Assembly: GCA_030263665.1 (NCBI GenBank)
Contig: SZPK01000017.1
Coordinates: forward strand, 1-64,000
Origin: Villigracilis sp024434165
GTDB taxonomy: Bacteria; Chloroflexota; Anaerolineae; Anaerolineales; Villigracilaceae
Length of the DNA stretch: 64,000 bases
Reading direction: 5' to 3'
This document shows, piece after piece, positions 39,689 to 48,294 of this stretch. The translations under genes were made by a program, and so were the position numbers. How positions within the stretch are numbered: position 1 is the first letter of the stretch; each line of letters starts with the position of its first letter. The notes below the pieces were generated by a model, which saw only the letters and a program-made list of their open reading frames with translations, ran no database searches and was not told where the DNA came from.

Positions 39689-39702
39689 AATATGCCGCTC
39701 TA
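39678..39702. repeat. Palindrome around the ligase start codon
   Basis: TAGAGCG (39678-39684) and CGCTCTA (39696-39702) flank an 11-nt loop that contains the ATG of the ligase gene. The right arm overlaps the stop codon of the preceding gene. Confidence 0.55.
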
Positions 39703-40296
39703 CTTTGGTTTGATGAAGAGAACAACGAGCACAGCGAGAAAAAGAAATCCGCTTGCGCCTGCGAGCAGGTAATTGCCAAGCGAAAGGCTGCGTTCCTTCG
39801 GCAGGTTTGCGGATTGCGTCACTTCGAGTTTGATGAACTCGTTCAGGCTGCCCGCCTCGATTTCGGCTTGGGCTTTTTCGGCGAAGGCATTTGCCCACGC
39901 GGAGGCAAGTTCCTCCGCTTTTTGCGGGTCGGCATCGTCGGCGTAGAAATGCCAGCCAGCCTCGGCGGGCTGGGAGAGATGCAATTTGCCGCCGCGCAAT
40001 TCTTCGATGGGGGCATTCAACTGTTTCAGCACACCGTCCGACCAGGCGAGTTCCACCAGTTTGCGCGACTCGCGTTCGAGATAATAGAAATCCTGGCGGT
40101 CGGTATTGGACGGGAAGGCTTCTTCAAAGTTGAAGTCCACGTTGACGGCGGCTCTGGCGCGGTACGGCGGCGGAGCGATGTAGTAAGCAGCCGCGCCAAT
40201 GGCGGAACCGATCACTGCGCCAAGCGCCCAAAAGCGCCACGCTTTGAGCAGGCGAATGAGGTCGTCGAGGGAGGGGGAGGTAAAGATGAGTTTCAT
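39700..40296 (-). CDS. Wzz-like polysaccharide chain-length protein
   Basis: 198 residues. Membrane helices at about 24-44 (WALGAVIGSAIGAAAYYIAP) and at the C-terminus (LLAGASGFLFLAVLVVLFIK) flank an extracytoplasmic helical region with EELASAWANAFAEKAQAEIE, the layout of a polysaccharide co-polymerase. Wzz proteins set glycan chain length with a Wzy-type polymerase. It lacks the cytoplasmic tyrosine-kinase domain of fused Wzc types. It lies directly upstream of the ligase/polymerase-like gene. Confidence 0.83.
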   Translation of the reverse strand: MKLIFTSPSLDDLIRLLKAWRFWALGAVIGSAIGAAAYYIAPPPYRARAAVNVDFNFEEAFPSNTDRQDFYYLERESRKLVELAWSDGVLKQLNAPIEELRGGKLHLSQPAEAGWHFYADDADPQKAEELASAWANAFAEKAQAEIEAGSLNEFIKLEVTQSANLPKERSLSLGNYLLAGASGFLFLAVLVVLFIKPK

Positions 40297-40344
40297 GGGA
40301 GATTGGTTATTGGAGGCTGGAGGAGCGCAATTACCAATTACAGA

Positions 40345-41157
40345 TTACTTTTTTATGCGCCACTTCCAGAGCGGACCGATGATCTTTCGCAGGTAGTATT
40401 TTGCCACAATCGGCGCAAAGAACGAGCCGCCGTCGCGGTAGTGGACTCGCAGCATTTCCTTCCAGCCGCGTTCGTCGTTGATGTGGGTCTTGCTGGAAGT
40501 GTGGATTCTAAAATTCGCCCACGTCCTGCCCGGCAGGTATTGGATCGGCGCGCGCCTGGCGATGCGCACCCACAGATCGTAATCCATGGCGAAATAGAAC
40601 GACGGGTCGAGCGGACCCAGTTCCTTCCAATATTTCGCGCGGAAGAACATCGTCTGCTGGGGGATGTGGACATAGCCGCGCCGCAGCCGGGCGTAGTCCG
40701 TTTGGCGCGAGGCGAACCTGCCAATGATCTTCCCATCTTCGTTGATGAAATTGCAGTCGGCATAGACCATTGCCACTTCAGGATTCGCCATGAGGAAGTC
40801 AACCGCCTCGGCGACGGTTTCGGGGGCGGCATAGGTATCGTCCGAGTTGAGCCAGGCGAGGATGTCGCCGGCGGCTCTGGCAAATCCCTTGTTGATCGCA
40901 TCGGTCTGACCCTTGTCCGGTTCGCTGACCCAGAAATTGATGCGGTGCCGAAAGTTCCCCGGCGGCAAGCCCTCTGACCCCATGGCATATTTTTTGATCA
41001 CATCCACGCTTCCATCCGTCGAGCCGCCGTCAATGACGATGTATTCGATGCGCGGGTGGGTTTGTCTGAGCACGGACTGGATCGTCGCTTCGAGGAAGTT
41101 TGCCTGGTTGAACGACGGCGTGACGATGGATACGAGAGGGAGGGCGGGTGGTTTCAT
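40345..41157 (-). CDS. Glycosyltransferase family 2 (A)
   Basis: 270 residues, cytoplasmic GT-A fold. Motifs: SIVTPSFNQANFLEATIQSVL, VIDGGSTDGSVDVI and the acidic WLNSDDTY for metal/nucleotide-sugar binding, then FFRAKYWKELGPLDPSFYFAMDYDLWVRIA in the acceptor half. No membrane helix. It probably adds one sugar to a lipid-linked precursor. It is clearly related to the enzyme at 48577-49533. Confidence 0.92.
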   Translation of the reverse strand: MKPPALPLVSIVTPSFNQANFLEATIQSVLRQTHPRIEYIVIDGGSTDGSVDVIKKYAMGSEGLPPGNFRHRINFWVSEPDKGQTDAINKGFARAAGDILAWLNSDDTYAAPETVAEAVDFLMANPEVAMVYADCNFINEDGKIIGRFASRQTDYARLRRGYVHIPQQTMFFRAKYWKELGPLDPSFYFAMDYDLWVRIARRAPIQYLPGRTWANFRIHTSSKTHINDERGWKEMLRVHYRDGGSFFAPIVAKYYLRKIIGPLWKWRIKK

Positions 41158-41162
41158 TCAGG

Positions 41163-41210
41163 CGGCTCAAGGCGGCGTCTCGCCGCCGGGGACGGCGGCT
41201 GAGCCAATTC
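41163..41210. repeat. GGCGGCGTCTCGCCGCC element
   Basis: GGCTCAAGGCGGCGTCTCGCC and GGCGGCTGAGCC-type arms fold into a multi-stem hairpin between two glycan genes. It is very similar to 58680-58726 and shares its core with the in-frame insert in trmD. Confidence 0.8.
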
Positions 41211-42151
41211 TATTTCCATTCCTCGTCCGAATAGAAAGACTCGGAAACACCCTCGGTGATCTTTCGCACGCGGGAAATTTCTTCAGGAGAGAGGATCGTC
41301 TTCCAGTTATCGAGGTTGGCGCGGCTGTCGAGTTTGACGGAGTGGGTCTTGTTCCTTGCCAGCCTTGCGGGGTTTTCGGAACTGCTGGAATTGAGGATGA
41401 TATTCTGCGCGCGCTCGGTGAAGCTCAACCCAAGTGCATTGTATAAAGCCCGGTATCTGCCGAGCGGGTCGAGGGAAAGGTCTTCGTGGCGCACCACCTG
41501 AAATTGCGGGAACAGGCTCGAGGTCCGGTGGACGAAGCGGTAGATGATCTTCCAAAGCAGCGCCGCCTGCCCAACGATGTCATCCTTCAACATCGCTTCC
41601 ATTGCGGCGCGGTCTCCTTCGAGATGGTCGCGCATGAAAAGCGGCTGATTCAGAAAATTACCGAAGTCGAAATTCCAGCCGAGGCGTTTGAGGCTGCCCA
41701 CAAAACCGGCGGGATGACGGACGGTGACGACCACCCTGCAGTTCAAACGGCGTGCGAACCAGGGCGTGGAGAAGACCGCGAACGGGTCTTTGATGAGCGC
41801 GCGCTGACCGTGCATACTGCCGTTGAAAAAGATGCGAAAGTCGCGCCCCATACGCAGGAAGTCTTTGACCGAACGGATGGATTTGATTTCCAACAGGAGG
41901 TGATACTGGAAATCGAGCAGTTCCCGGAAGGCGGGCAGGTATTCCGCTTCGTTCTCTTCGGTGATGTAGGTGTACCAGTATTTGACCGGCACACGAAACA
42001 CACCGGGGCGGTGCAGGACGTTGAGCGGTTCGCTGATGTAGGCGGTGTCGGCATCGGCGGCGAGCATCTTGCCGACCCAGGTTGTGCCGCTGCGATGCGA
42101 GCCGGTGACCAGGATGGGGGTCAGGTCATTCGCTGAAATAGTTGAGGACAT
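41210..42151 (-). CDS. Sulfotransferase-like protein 2
   Basis: 313 residues. PAPS 5' motif VTGSHRSGTTWVGKML (about 15-30), 3'-PB region VVVTVRHPAGFVGSLKRLGW, and a late FQVVRHEDLSLDP that matches sulfotransferase E/D-L strands. ATG 42151 with GGAAGAAGAAG upstream is chosen; an in-frame ATG at 42238 is internal to the preceding gene. It overlaps the upstream membrane-protein gene by 26 bp. Probably acts on a surface glycan or glycolipid. Confidence 0.85.
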   Translation of the reverse strand: MSSTISANDLTPILVTGSHRSGTTWVGKMLAADADTAYISEPLNVLHRPGVFRVPVKYWYTYITEENEAEYLPAFRELLDFQYHLLLEIKSIRSVKDFLRMGRDFRIFFNGSMHGQRALIKDPFAVFSTPWFARRLNCRVVVTVRHPAGFVGSLKRLGWNFDFGNFLNQPLFMRDHLEGDRAAMEAMLKDDIVGQAALLWKIIYRFVHRTSSLFPQFQVVRHEDLSLDPLGRYRALYNALGLSFTERAQNIILNSSSSENPARLARNKTHSVKLDSRANLDNWKTILSPEEISRVRKITEGVSESFYSDEEWK

Positions 42152-43568
42152 CTTCTTCTTCCACGGAAATTGCTGTGATGGTGCCGACGCCGTAATACCG
42201 CGCCGCGCATTGATTGACCCAGAAAAACGGACGGACATCCAGTTCCTTGGTGCCTTCGTAGCCGTCCAGCGCAGGGATGACCAGATCCTGTTCGCCGCTG
42301 GCTTTCATTTCGTGGATCATTTGCTCGCGTTCGTCCCAGCGCAGGGCAAACAGGCGGCGGAATTCGTACGTTGCAAGCGGCTGGCGCATCATCCAAAACG
42401 GATAGAGCAGGGCAAAAAATGCGAGCGCAATCACGCTGTAACGGACAGCCGCCGGGAATTTCACATAGGATAGCACATAACCGGCGCAAATACCGAGCGC
42501 GGTCAGTGCAGCCGTAAGGATAAAATGCGCCGGGAAGCGCACCCGCTCCACCGGGTAGGATTGTCCATAAGCGCTGGGCGCAAAGGAAGCGAAGACCAAG
42601 CCATAGAGCAGGATGGGAACGAGCAGGAACAGCCAATACACACGCGCCTCAAACCGGACTTTGGGCTGGTCCTGCAAAAGGAGCATGGTCATCAGGGACG
42701 AGACCGCCAGCAGAGCCAGGCTTGGCAGGGGCAGCGTCGTTACCGCAATGCGCAGGAAGAGGAACGAATATTCAAACGTGCGGAAAAGCACCGTGCTCAA
42801 AGCGGGCGAACCGTTCTCCGCGTTGATGCGTATCGCATTGGCGGGCGCAAGGAACATCGCCGCCAGGGCAGCCAACGCGCCGGTGAGCAGGGCAATCAAC
42901 AAAATCAGCGCGGGTTTACGGCACGGAGACCGATCGAAAAAGAAAACCCCGGCAGTGGCAAGCGAGAGGATAGCAATGTGCAAAGCGCCAAGCGTTTCGG
43001 AGAGACCGCCGATGAAAAAAGCAAGGAAGGCGAAAAGGAACGCCAGCGGGATGGATACCCGCCCCTTGCGGACGAGGTTCACGAGCCAGGCAGTAACGAA
43101 AGCAAAGAAAACCAGCGGCGTGAGGTAGGTCACCTGTCCCGGACGCCAATAGAGGACCTGAAAGATGTTCGGCGCGGTAAAGAAAGAAAACAGGACAAGG
43201 GTCTCCGCGCCCAGGAACAGAATTGGGAATTTCAATTTCAAGCCGAAGAGTTTGTTCAACTCTGCAAACAGCCAGTATAACCCGCCCACCCACAAAACGG
43301 CGTGCACAGCCGGGACAAAGGCGATATTCTGCGGAAAGAGTTCCCAAAAACCGAGCACGAACAGGTTCGAAAAGCGGTTGGAACTGAAGAGATATTTGTT
43401 CCAACTGGCGGTAAAAATATCGCCCAATTGCAAATCCACCAGCAGACAGTAATCGTCTGCCATGTAGCGGGAAAAGAAGCCGAGATAAGCGTACACCGCC
43501 AGCGTCGTCGTCGCGGCGAGAACGCCAAGCCAGGCAAGATAAGTTAAGGTTTTGTTGGAAGAAGGCAT
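42126..43568 (-). CDS. Multi-pass GT-C-like membrane protein (DUF6056-type)
   Basis: 480 residues with about 11-12 membrane helices. The first outer loop contains RYMADDYC, an acidic pair expected of GT-C glycosyltransferases and DUF6056/GtrII-like proteins, followed by NRFSNLFVLGFWELF. A soluble C-terminal part of about 70 residues ends the protein. It probably transfers a sugar from a lipid carrier outside the membrane (inference). Confidence 0.78.
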   Translation of the reverse strand: MPSSNKTLTYLAWLGVLAATTTLAVYAYLGFFSRYMADDYCLLVDLQLGDIFTASWNKYLFSSNRFSNLFVLGFWELFPQNIAFVPAVHAVLWVGGLYWLFAELNKLFGLKLKFPILFLGAETLVLFSFFTAPNIFQVLYWRPGQVTYLTPLVFFAFVTAWLVNLVRKGRVSIPLAFLFAFLAFFIGGLSETLGALHIAILSLATAGVFFFDRSPCRKPALILLIALLTGALAALAAMFLAPANAIRINAENGSPALSTVLFRTFEYSFLFLRIAVTTLPLPSLALLAVSSLMTMLLLQDQPKVRFEARVYWLFLLVPILLYGLVFASFAPSAYGQSYPVERVRFPAHFILTAALTALGICAGYVLSYVKFPAAVRYSVIALAFFALLYPFWMMRQPLATYEFRRLFALRWDEREQMIHEMKASGEQDLVIPALDGYEGTKELDVRPFFWVNQCAARYYGVGTITAISVEEEDVLNYFSE

Positions 43569-43626
43569 GTCTGTGTTCTGGAGGATTGCGGTGGGCGGTG
43601 AACCGTGTCCGATCTACGATTCACAG

Positions 43627-45198
43627 TCAGTCCTGCGTCAAATCGTAGATTATGTACCCGTCCCCTTCGGCGAAAACGGGAAAAGATTTCAACTTCTCTT
43701 TGAGGAAGGGCTGGCGGTTCAGGTCGTAAAAGTCGGTCACGAGGAACAGGTCCTTTTTTCCGGCAATTTCTGCGAACTGTTCTTCGAGGTCGCGGTTTCC
43801 ACCGCGTTCGTCCGCGTAGCGCAGGTCGCCGTAGGAGGGCCACGAAGTAATGTTCCTCCAGCCCCAATAGGCGAGGCGCGCGCCATAGTCCTGCGTCAAG
43901 CCTGCCAGATTATACCCGTCCGTGCGTCGAGCGATTTCCGCCCACAGCGCGGCTTCGGGGCGATAATCCACGGCGTTGAGCTGGCTGCGGGTGTTCCATG
44001 TGACGGCGAGCAGACCGATAACAAGAAAGAAGAAAGAGGTAAGACGGGCAGGGCGGGATTGAGTCAATTGCGCCAGTTTGGCAAGGAGCGAATCCGCCAG
44101 CGGGGCGATGGACAACGCCGCCACAGGAATCAGCGGCAGGGAGTAGTAATCATGGGTGGAAATGTGATAGTTGAAGTAAAGCCCAAAGAGGGCGTACCCA
44201 GCCCAAAGTCCGAGAAGGAAGCGGCGCTTTTCCTTATCAAAGAAAAACAGACCGAGCAGGGCAGCCGTCAAGACAAATCCGCCCAACACGAGGTTGAGCA
44301 TGTTCAACCAGCCGAGGTAATAGGACGGGCTGAGAAAAAGCGCGGGGATGAAACGCCCGCCAAACTGCTGACCAAGATAACCCGCCATGAAAACGCCGTA
44401 GATGAGATACCCCGCGCCCGGCAGGATGCCCAGCAGCGCCATGACGTACACCTGCGGATTCTTGAGCGCCTCTTTCACAGACCCGCGGCTGAGCGCCGCT
44501 CCCAAGCCTCCGCCAACGACGAAGAACGCCGCCGGGAATTTGACGAAAATGGCAAGCCCGCCGAAGAGCCCGGCAAGGGCGGCGAAGAACCAGGAGCATT
44601 TTGAACCGCGAAGCACGCCAAGATCGCGAAGGCTTTTTTCCTCTCCCTTGGCGTTCTCCGCGCTCTTAGCGGTAAAACAACTTGACCACTCCCGGACCGC
44701 CCATAAAAACATGACGATCAACATCGTCATGAGCGGGTCGGGTTGGAAGCTGCGGCTGGCTATGATGGCGTAAGGCAGGAAAAGATACAAGGCGGCTGCG
44801 GCAACGGCTCCATCTTCCGAGGTGAGGCGGCGCGCAAGCAGGTAAAGAAAGATTCCCCCGATCGCCCAAAACGCGGACGAATAGATGCGCGCGATCCACA
44901 CTTTTTCGCCGGTGAATTGATACGTCCATGCGGCGATGCGTTCGAAGAGTTCCGGTTCCACCGAGGCGCGGAACTTCCACTGCTGGATGGCGAAGGCGCG
45001 TTCCTCCGGCGGGACGTCCGTGCGGGTTTCGTAATACATCCCGCGCGCCTTGAGCGCCGAGAGCAGCTGGCGGGTGGAATGAAACTCCAGCGGCAGGTCG
45101 GTCAGATCGTACAGGCGGATGGCGATGCCGAGGACGAAGACGATCAAAAGCGCGATTTTTCGGGCAGCCGGGGAGAAAAAGGAGGTTTTCTGGTTCAT
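43627..45198 (-). CDS. GT39-type membrane glycosyltransferase (A)
   Basis: 523 residues with 10-12 membrane helices. The first outer loop has RLYDLTDLPLEFHSTRQ (the expected acidic residue of ArnT/PMT-type enzymes) and a later SRSFQPDPLMTMLIVM. These enzymes use a polyprenyl-phosphate sugar. A 69-bp palindromic element at 44605-44673 adds exactly 23 in-frame residues (beginning TAKSAENAKG). The close relative at 49562-51094 instead carries an element of another repeat family near the same place. ATG 45198 lacks a clear Shine-Dalgarno. It is divergent from the nuclease gene at 45276. Confidence 0.85.
   Translation of the reverse strand: MNQKTSFFSPAARKIALLIVFVLGIAIRLYDLTDLPLEFHSTRQLLSALKARGMYYETRTDVPPEERAFAIQQWKFRASVEPELFERIAAWTYQFTGEKVWIARIYSSAFWAIGGIFLYLLARRLTSEDGAVAAAALYLFLPYAIIASRSFQPDPLMTMLIVMFLWAVREWSSCFTAKSAENAKGEEKSLRDLGVLRGSKCSWFFAALAGLFGGLAIFVKFPAAFFVVGGGLGAALSRGSVKEALKNPQVYVMALLGILPGAGYLIYGVFMAGYLGQQFGGRFIPALFLSPSYYLGWLNMLNLVLGGFVLTAALLGLFFFDKEKRRFLLGLWAGYALFGLYFNYHISTHDYYSLPLIPVAALSIAPLADSLLAKLAQLTQSRPARLTSFFFLVIGLLAVTWNTRSQLNAVDYRPEAALWAEIARRTDGYNLAGLTQDYGARLAYWGWRNITSWPSYGDLRYADERGGNRDLEEQFAEIAGKKDLFLVTDFYDLNRQPFLKEKLKSFPVFAEGDGYIIYDLTQD
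44605..44673. repeat. In-frame 69-bp palindromic element in a GT39 gene
   Basis: Ends ACCGC and GCGGT, inner arms GCCAAGATCGCGAAGG and CTTGGCGTTCTCCGCG. The length is a multiple of three, has no stop in the gene's frame, and encodes a hydrophilic loop between membrane helices. Confidence 0.75.
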
Positions 45199-45275
45199 GA
45201 GGCGGAGCAATTGTAACGCAGGTTTATGAGGGGAAAATTTGGAGGGGAGGTTATAATTCGGCAAGGGTATAACAC

Positions 45276-45929
45276 ATGACAAAATTAACCATCGAAAAAT
45301 TGATCAAGGAAGCAGCCGGCTTCTCAAGAGCAGAGTCCCGCCACACAGAGAAATCTTTGTACGGCGTGACCGACGGCAAGGCTGTTGGGACATACCTTGA
45401 GCACAAGTTCAAATCGCACCTGCGCGAAACATATACCTTTGAAGCGGGCAGTTCCGCCAGCGGCATTGATTTTCCCGAATTACAAGTGGACATCAAGGTC
45501 ACAAGCATCACCCAGCCGCAATCGTCGTGTCCGTTTAAGTCGGCAAGACAGAAAATCTACGGTTTGGGATACTCGCTTCTGGTCTTTGTGTACGAGAAAA
45601 TTGACAAAGTCTCGAACAAAACCGCCACATTGAGGATTCTTCACACAATTTTTGTCGAGTCGCACAGAACCGCCGATTTCCTGACGACAACGGGAATCCT
45701 TCGGATCTTGGAAAGCGGTGGAAACCGGGATGATGTTTCGGGGTTTATCCTTGACCGCAGGCTTACGGTGGATGAAATGGAAGCCAAAGCGATTACAGAT
45801 GAAATTTTCAATGTCTCTTTTGTTCAAGGTTTTCTGACTGTCTCGCCTCCTCTTCAATGGGCGCAATATTATGACAAAGTGATTGAACAGGCAGGACAGG
45901 TAGAGGGGATTCACAAGGTTATACATTAA
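45276..45929 (+). CDS. Probable type II restriction endonuclease (PD-(D/E)XK-like)
   Basis: 217 residues. Not assigned to a named enzyme. The central stretch GIDFPELQVDIKVTS (Asp65, Asp72, Lys74) fits a PD-(D/E)XK active site with D-x-K, and Glu42 (YLEHKF) precedes it. The run SSCPFKSARQKIYGLGYSLLVFVYEK looks like the conserved core of a small family annotated as restriction endonucleases. No methyltransferase is adjacent, so self-protection must come from elsewhere or the enzyme targets modified or foreign DNA. ATG 45276 has AAGGG upstream. The orientation is opposite to the flanking glycan genes. Confidence 0.6.
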   Translation: MTKLTIEKLIKEAAGFSRAESRHTEKSLYGVTDGKAVGTYLEHKFKSHLRETYTFEAGSSASGIDFPELQVDIKVTSITQPQSSCPFKSARQKIYGLGYSLLVFVYEKIDKVSNKTATLRILHTIFVESHRTADFLTTTGILRILESGGNRDDVSGFILDRRLTVDEMEAKAITDEIFNVSFVQGFLTVSPPLQWAQYYDKVIEQAGQVEGIHKVIH

Positions 45930-45983
45930 CTCAAGTTGCCACCTTCCAATAGATTTTCCAGGTTTCCCGCCCAAAGCCCTCAC

Positions 45984-46005
45984 CCTGCCCTCCCCCATCG
46001 GGAGA
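45984..46005. repeat. CCCTCCCCC/GGGAGAGGG palindromic element
   Basis: Imperfect hairpin around ATC between the two nuclease genes, with the CCCTCACCCTGCCC lead typical of this family. The same family gives 13898-13922 and 50547-50573. Confidence 0.7.
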
Positions 46006-46119
46006 GGGGGAAGTCATCCCAGAAGATATAACCTTGTTTGGGATGAGGGAAGCCTCTTGAAACCAAGGCAGCAACTCGGGTTACATTAATAAAAGCCTGA
46101 CGGACATTGGGAGCATAAA

Positions 46120-47028
46120 ATGACCATACCAGATTACCAATCATTGATGTTGCCGCTTATAAAACTTGCCGCCGACAGGAAAGAGCATTCCTTACAAGAA
46201 TCGACCCAAATCATTGCCCAGGAACTTAAACTTTCCGAGGCTGATTTGGCTGAGCTATTGCCAAGCGGCAGAAAAACACGCTTCTATGATCGTATTGGCT
46301 GGGCGGTAACTTATCTGCGCAAGGCTGGACTGTTTAGTTCGCCAGGAAGGGGAAAATTCCAGATCACGCAAAGAGGCTTAGATGTGTTGAAGAACCCGCC
46401 CGCGCGAATTAATGTCGAATTCCTTGAGCAATATGATGAATTCGTCGAGTTTCGCGCGCGGCGCGACAAAAGCAACGATGAAATACCTATCGCAGAAAAA
46501 CTTGAAATTCAAACACCGGAAGAAGCCATCGAAGCCGCTTATCAAAATCTGCGGCAGACCCTCGTAGATGAAGTTCTCCAAACCGTCAAAGGCTGCTCGC
46601 CAGCCTTCTTTGAAAGATTAGTTATTGATGTGTTGGTTAAGATGGGTTACGGCGGCACCCGCAAAGATGCCGGAAAAGCCATTGGCAGAAGCGGAGACGG
46701 CGGGATTGATGGCATCATCAATGAAGACCGTCTTGGGCTGGACGTTATTTATATTCAGGCAAAGAAATGGGAAAACCCGGTAGGGCGCCCTGAAATTCAA
46801 AAATTTGCGGGCGCGCTCCAGGGGCAGCGTGCAAAAAAGGGGATTTTTATAACCACGTCAACGTTCACAAACGAAGCCAAGGAATTTGCATCGCGGATTG
46901 ACAGCAAAATCACCCTCATTGACGGTGAAACTCTAAGTCAGTTAATGATTGATTACAACGTGGGTATAAATTCCATAGCCACTTATGAGCTAAAGCGAAT
47001 CGACTCCGATTACTTTATCGAAGAATAG
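46120..47028 (+). CDS. Mrr-type restriction endonuclease
   Basis: 302 residues. N-terminal winged-helix Mrr_N domain (about 1-95; DYQSLMLPLIKLAADRKEHSLQE, RIGWAVTYLRKAGLFSSPGRGKFQIT), a linker, and a C-terminal Mrr_cat nuclease with GCSPAFFERLVIDVLVKMGY, GDGGIDGII (Asp197) and IQAKKW (Gln213-x-Lys215), the D-QxK variant of PD-(D/E)XK. Mrr enzymes cut methylated foreign DNA (type IV restriction). It pairs with the nuclease 190 bp upstream to form a small defence block. Confidence 0.92.
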   Translation: MTIPDYQSLMLPLIKLAADRKEHSLQESTQIIAQELKLSEADLAELLPSGRKTRFYDRIGWAVTYLRKAGLFSSPGRGKFQITQRGLDVLKNPPARINVEFLEQYDEFVEFRARRDKSNDEIPIAEKLEIQTPEEAIEAAYQNLRQTLVDEVLQTVKGCSPAFFERLVIDVLVKMGYGGTRKDAGKAIGRSGDGGIDGIINEDRLGLDVIYIQAKKWENPVGRPEIQKFAGALQGQRAKKGIFITTSTFTNEAKEFASRIDSKITLIDGETLSQLMIDYNVGINSIATYELKRIDSDYFIEE

Positions 47029-47154
47029 CATATCACGGCAAATCTTTCTTCGCATTCAAGGGAGATTGCCTGAGCCAAGCGGTTCGTCACACACCCTCAA
47101 AAAGCAGTTGAGACCGCAGATGTTTTGTGCTATTCTAAATCAACGGAGTCCGCC

Positions 47155-48282
47155 ATGCTTTACAGGTATCGAGTTCCCCTCCTCCTTCTCCTCGCGCTTG
47201 CCGCTTTTGGGGCGGCGGTCTCAGCCGCAGGCTCCCTGCTCGTTTCGGGACTGGGCATTGCGGGGGCGGCGATCCTTGCATTCATCCTCTTTCGTCTCAA
47301 GCCCGCAGAGAACTCCCCGCCCAAGCCCGCTCCGCCGCAGACTGTGGAAGAGGCGCAAAAGGAATTCGACCGCTTGACAGACGGTCAATCCCGTCCGCAG
47401 TCCGCGGCGTTGAACTTCGATGTCACCGCAGACCCGCGCGCGCTCGATCATTATTTTCCAATCGTCAAGATGCTTTCCGAGCCGGAGATCGAAGCGTTTT
47501 ACCGTCTGGTCCGGCAGGTGGCGGAACATCCCAACTTCGATTTGCGGCTCTTCGGCGCGGACAAAACCGACCTCACAAGTCAACTGCCGAATTCGGTGCG
47601 GCATCTCGTCGCGGGTCATCTCGCAGAGATTTACTTCTTCCGGCAGGACCTGCTCATGCGCTTCCTGCACACCCCGCGTCATTTTCAACTCTACACCACG
47701 CCCGAAGCCTTTCAGCAGGACGGCGGCGTATCGGGCGGGTGTTACAACCCGAAACGCAAAAGCATCCAACTCGTCCTGTCGCGCCTGTTCGAGGGCTTCA
47801 ACGGCGCAGCGCCCGGCGTGTGTCCGTTCCTGCACGAGTTTGGGCACATGCTCGATCACTTCGACGCAGGTTCCGGGTCCATGGGAAGAGGCGGGGGATT
47901 GTATCCGGGGTTGAGATTGAGCGACCGGAAGTGGTTCAATCCGCGCGCGAGGGAGTTGTTCATCAAAGGCAAGCGCATCGAACTGGACCGGTATCTGGTC
48001 CGCCAGACCGGAGATGTATCCCAGCCGATGCCGATCGGACATCCCTACGTCTTTCAAAACGACGGGGAATTTGCAGCAGGCTACCTGGAAATGTTCTTCC
48101 GCAACCCGCATTACTTCGCCGGGCAGAACCCCGACCTGTTCGAGGCGTACCACGAACTTTTCGGGTACGATCCGCGCGGCGCCTGGGCAGAGGACTTCCC
48201 CCATTACGTCCACGCCAACCGAAGTTACTACCAGAGCGGACAAACCCCGCCCAAGACCGGGCTGACCATTCCCGAACATTGA
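47155..48282 (+). CDS. MtfA-like zinc peptidase, membrane-anchored
   Basis: 375 residues. Two N-terminal membrane helices (about 7-47) and a Pro-rich linker lead to a soluble domain with HEFGH (His227-His231) followed by MLDHFD, the M90/MtfA-type zinc site. The region NDGEFAAGYLEMFFRNPHYFAGQNPDLFEAYHELFGYDPR matches the MtfA C-terminal glutamate-containing segment. ATG 47155 has CGGAG upstream. It is plus-strand, after the restriction genes; its substrate is unknown. It could be a maintenance protease rather than part of defence. Confidence 0.78.
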   Translation: MLYRYRVPLLLLLALAAFGAAVSAAGSLLVSGLGIAGAAILAFILFRLKPAENSPPKPAPPQTVEEAQKEFDRLTDGQSRPQSAALNFDVTADPRALDHYFPIVKMLSEPEIEAFYRLVRQVAEHPNFDLRLFGADKTDLTSQLPNSVRHLVAGHLAEIYFFRQDLLMRFLHTPRHFQLYTTPEAFQQDGGVSGGCYNPKRKSIQLVLSRLFEGFNGAAPGVCPFLHEFGHMLDHFDAGSGSMGRGGGLYPGLRLSDRKWFNPRARELFIKGKRIELDRYLVRQTGDVSQPMPIGHPYVFQNDGEFAAGYLEMFFRNPHYFAGQNPDLFEAYHELFGYDPRGAWAEDFPHYVHANRSYYQSGQTPPKTGLTIPEH

Positions 48283-48294
48283 CCGGAGCGGCTT

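Noticed and set aside
39689..39898. A 70-residue N-terminal extension of the ligase-like protein
   Set aside because: It overlaps the Wzz-like gene in another frame and is Arg-rich without homology-like pattern.
45199..45282. A 28-residue extension of GT39 (A)
   Set aside because: It would overlap the start of the divergent nuclease gene and precedes the natural signal-anchor start at 45198.
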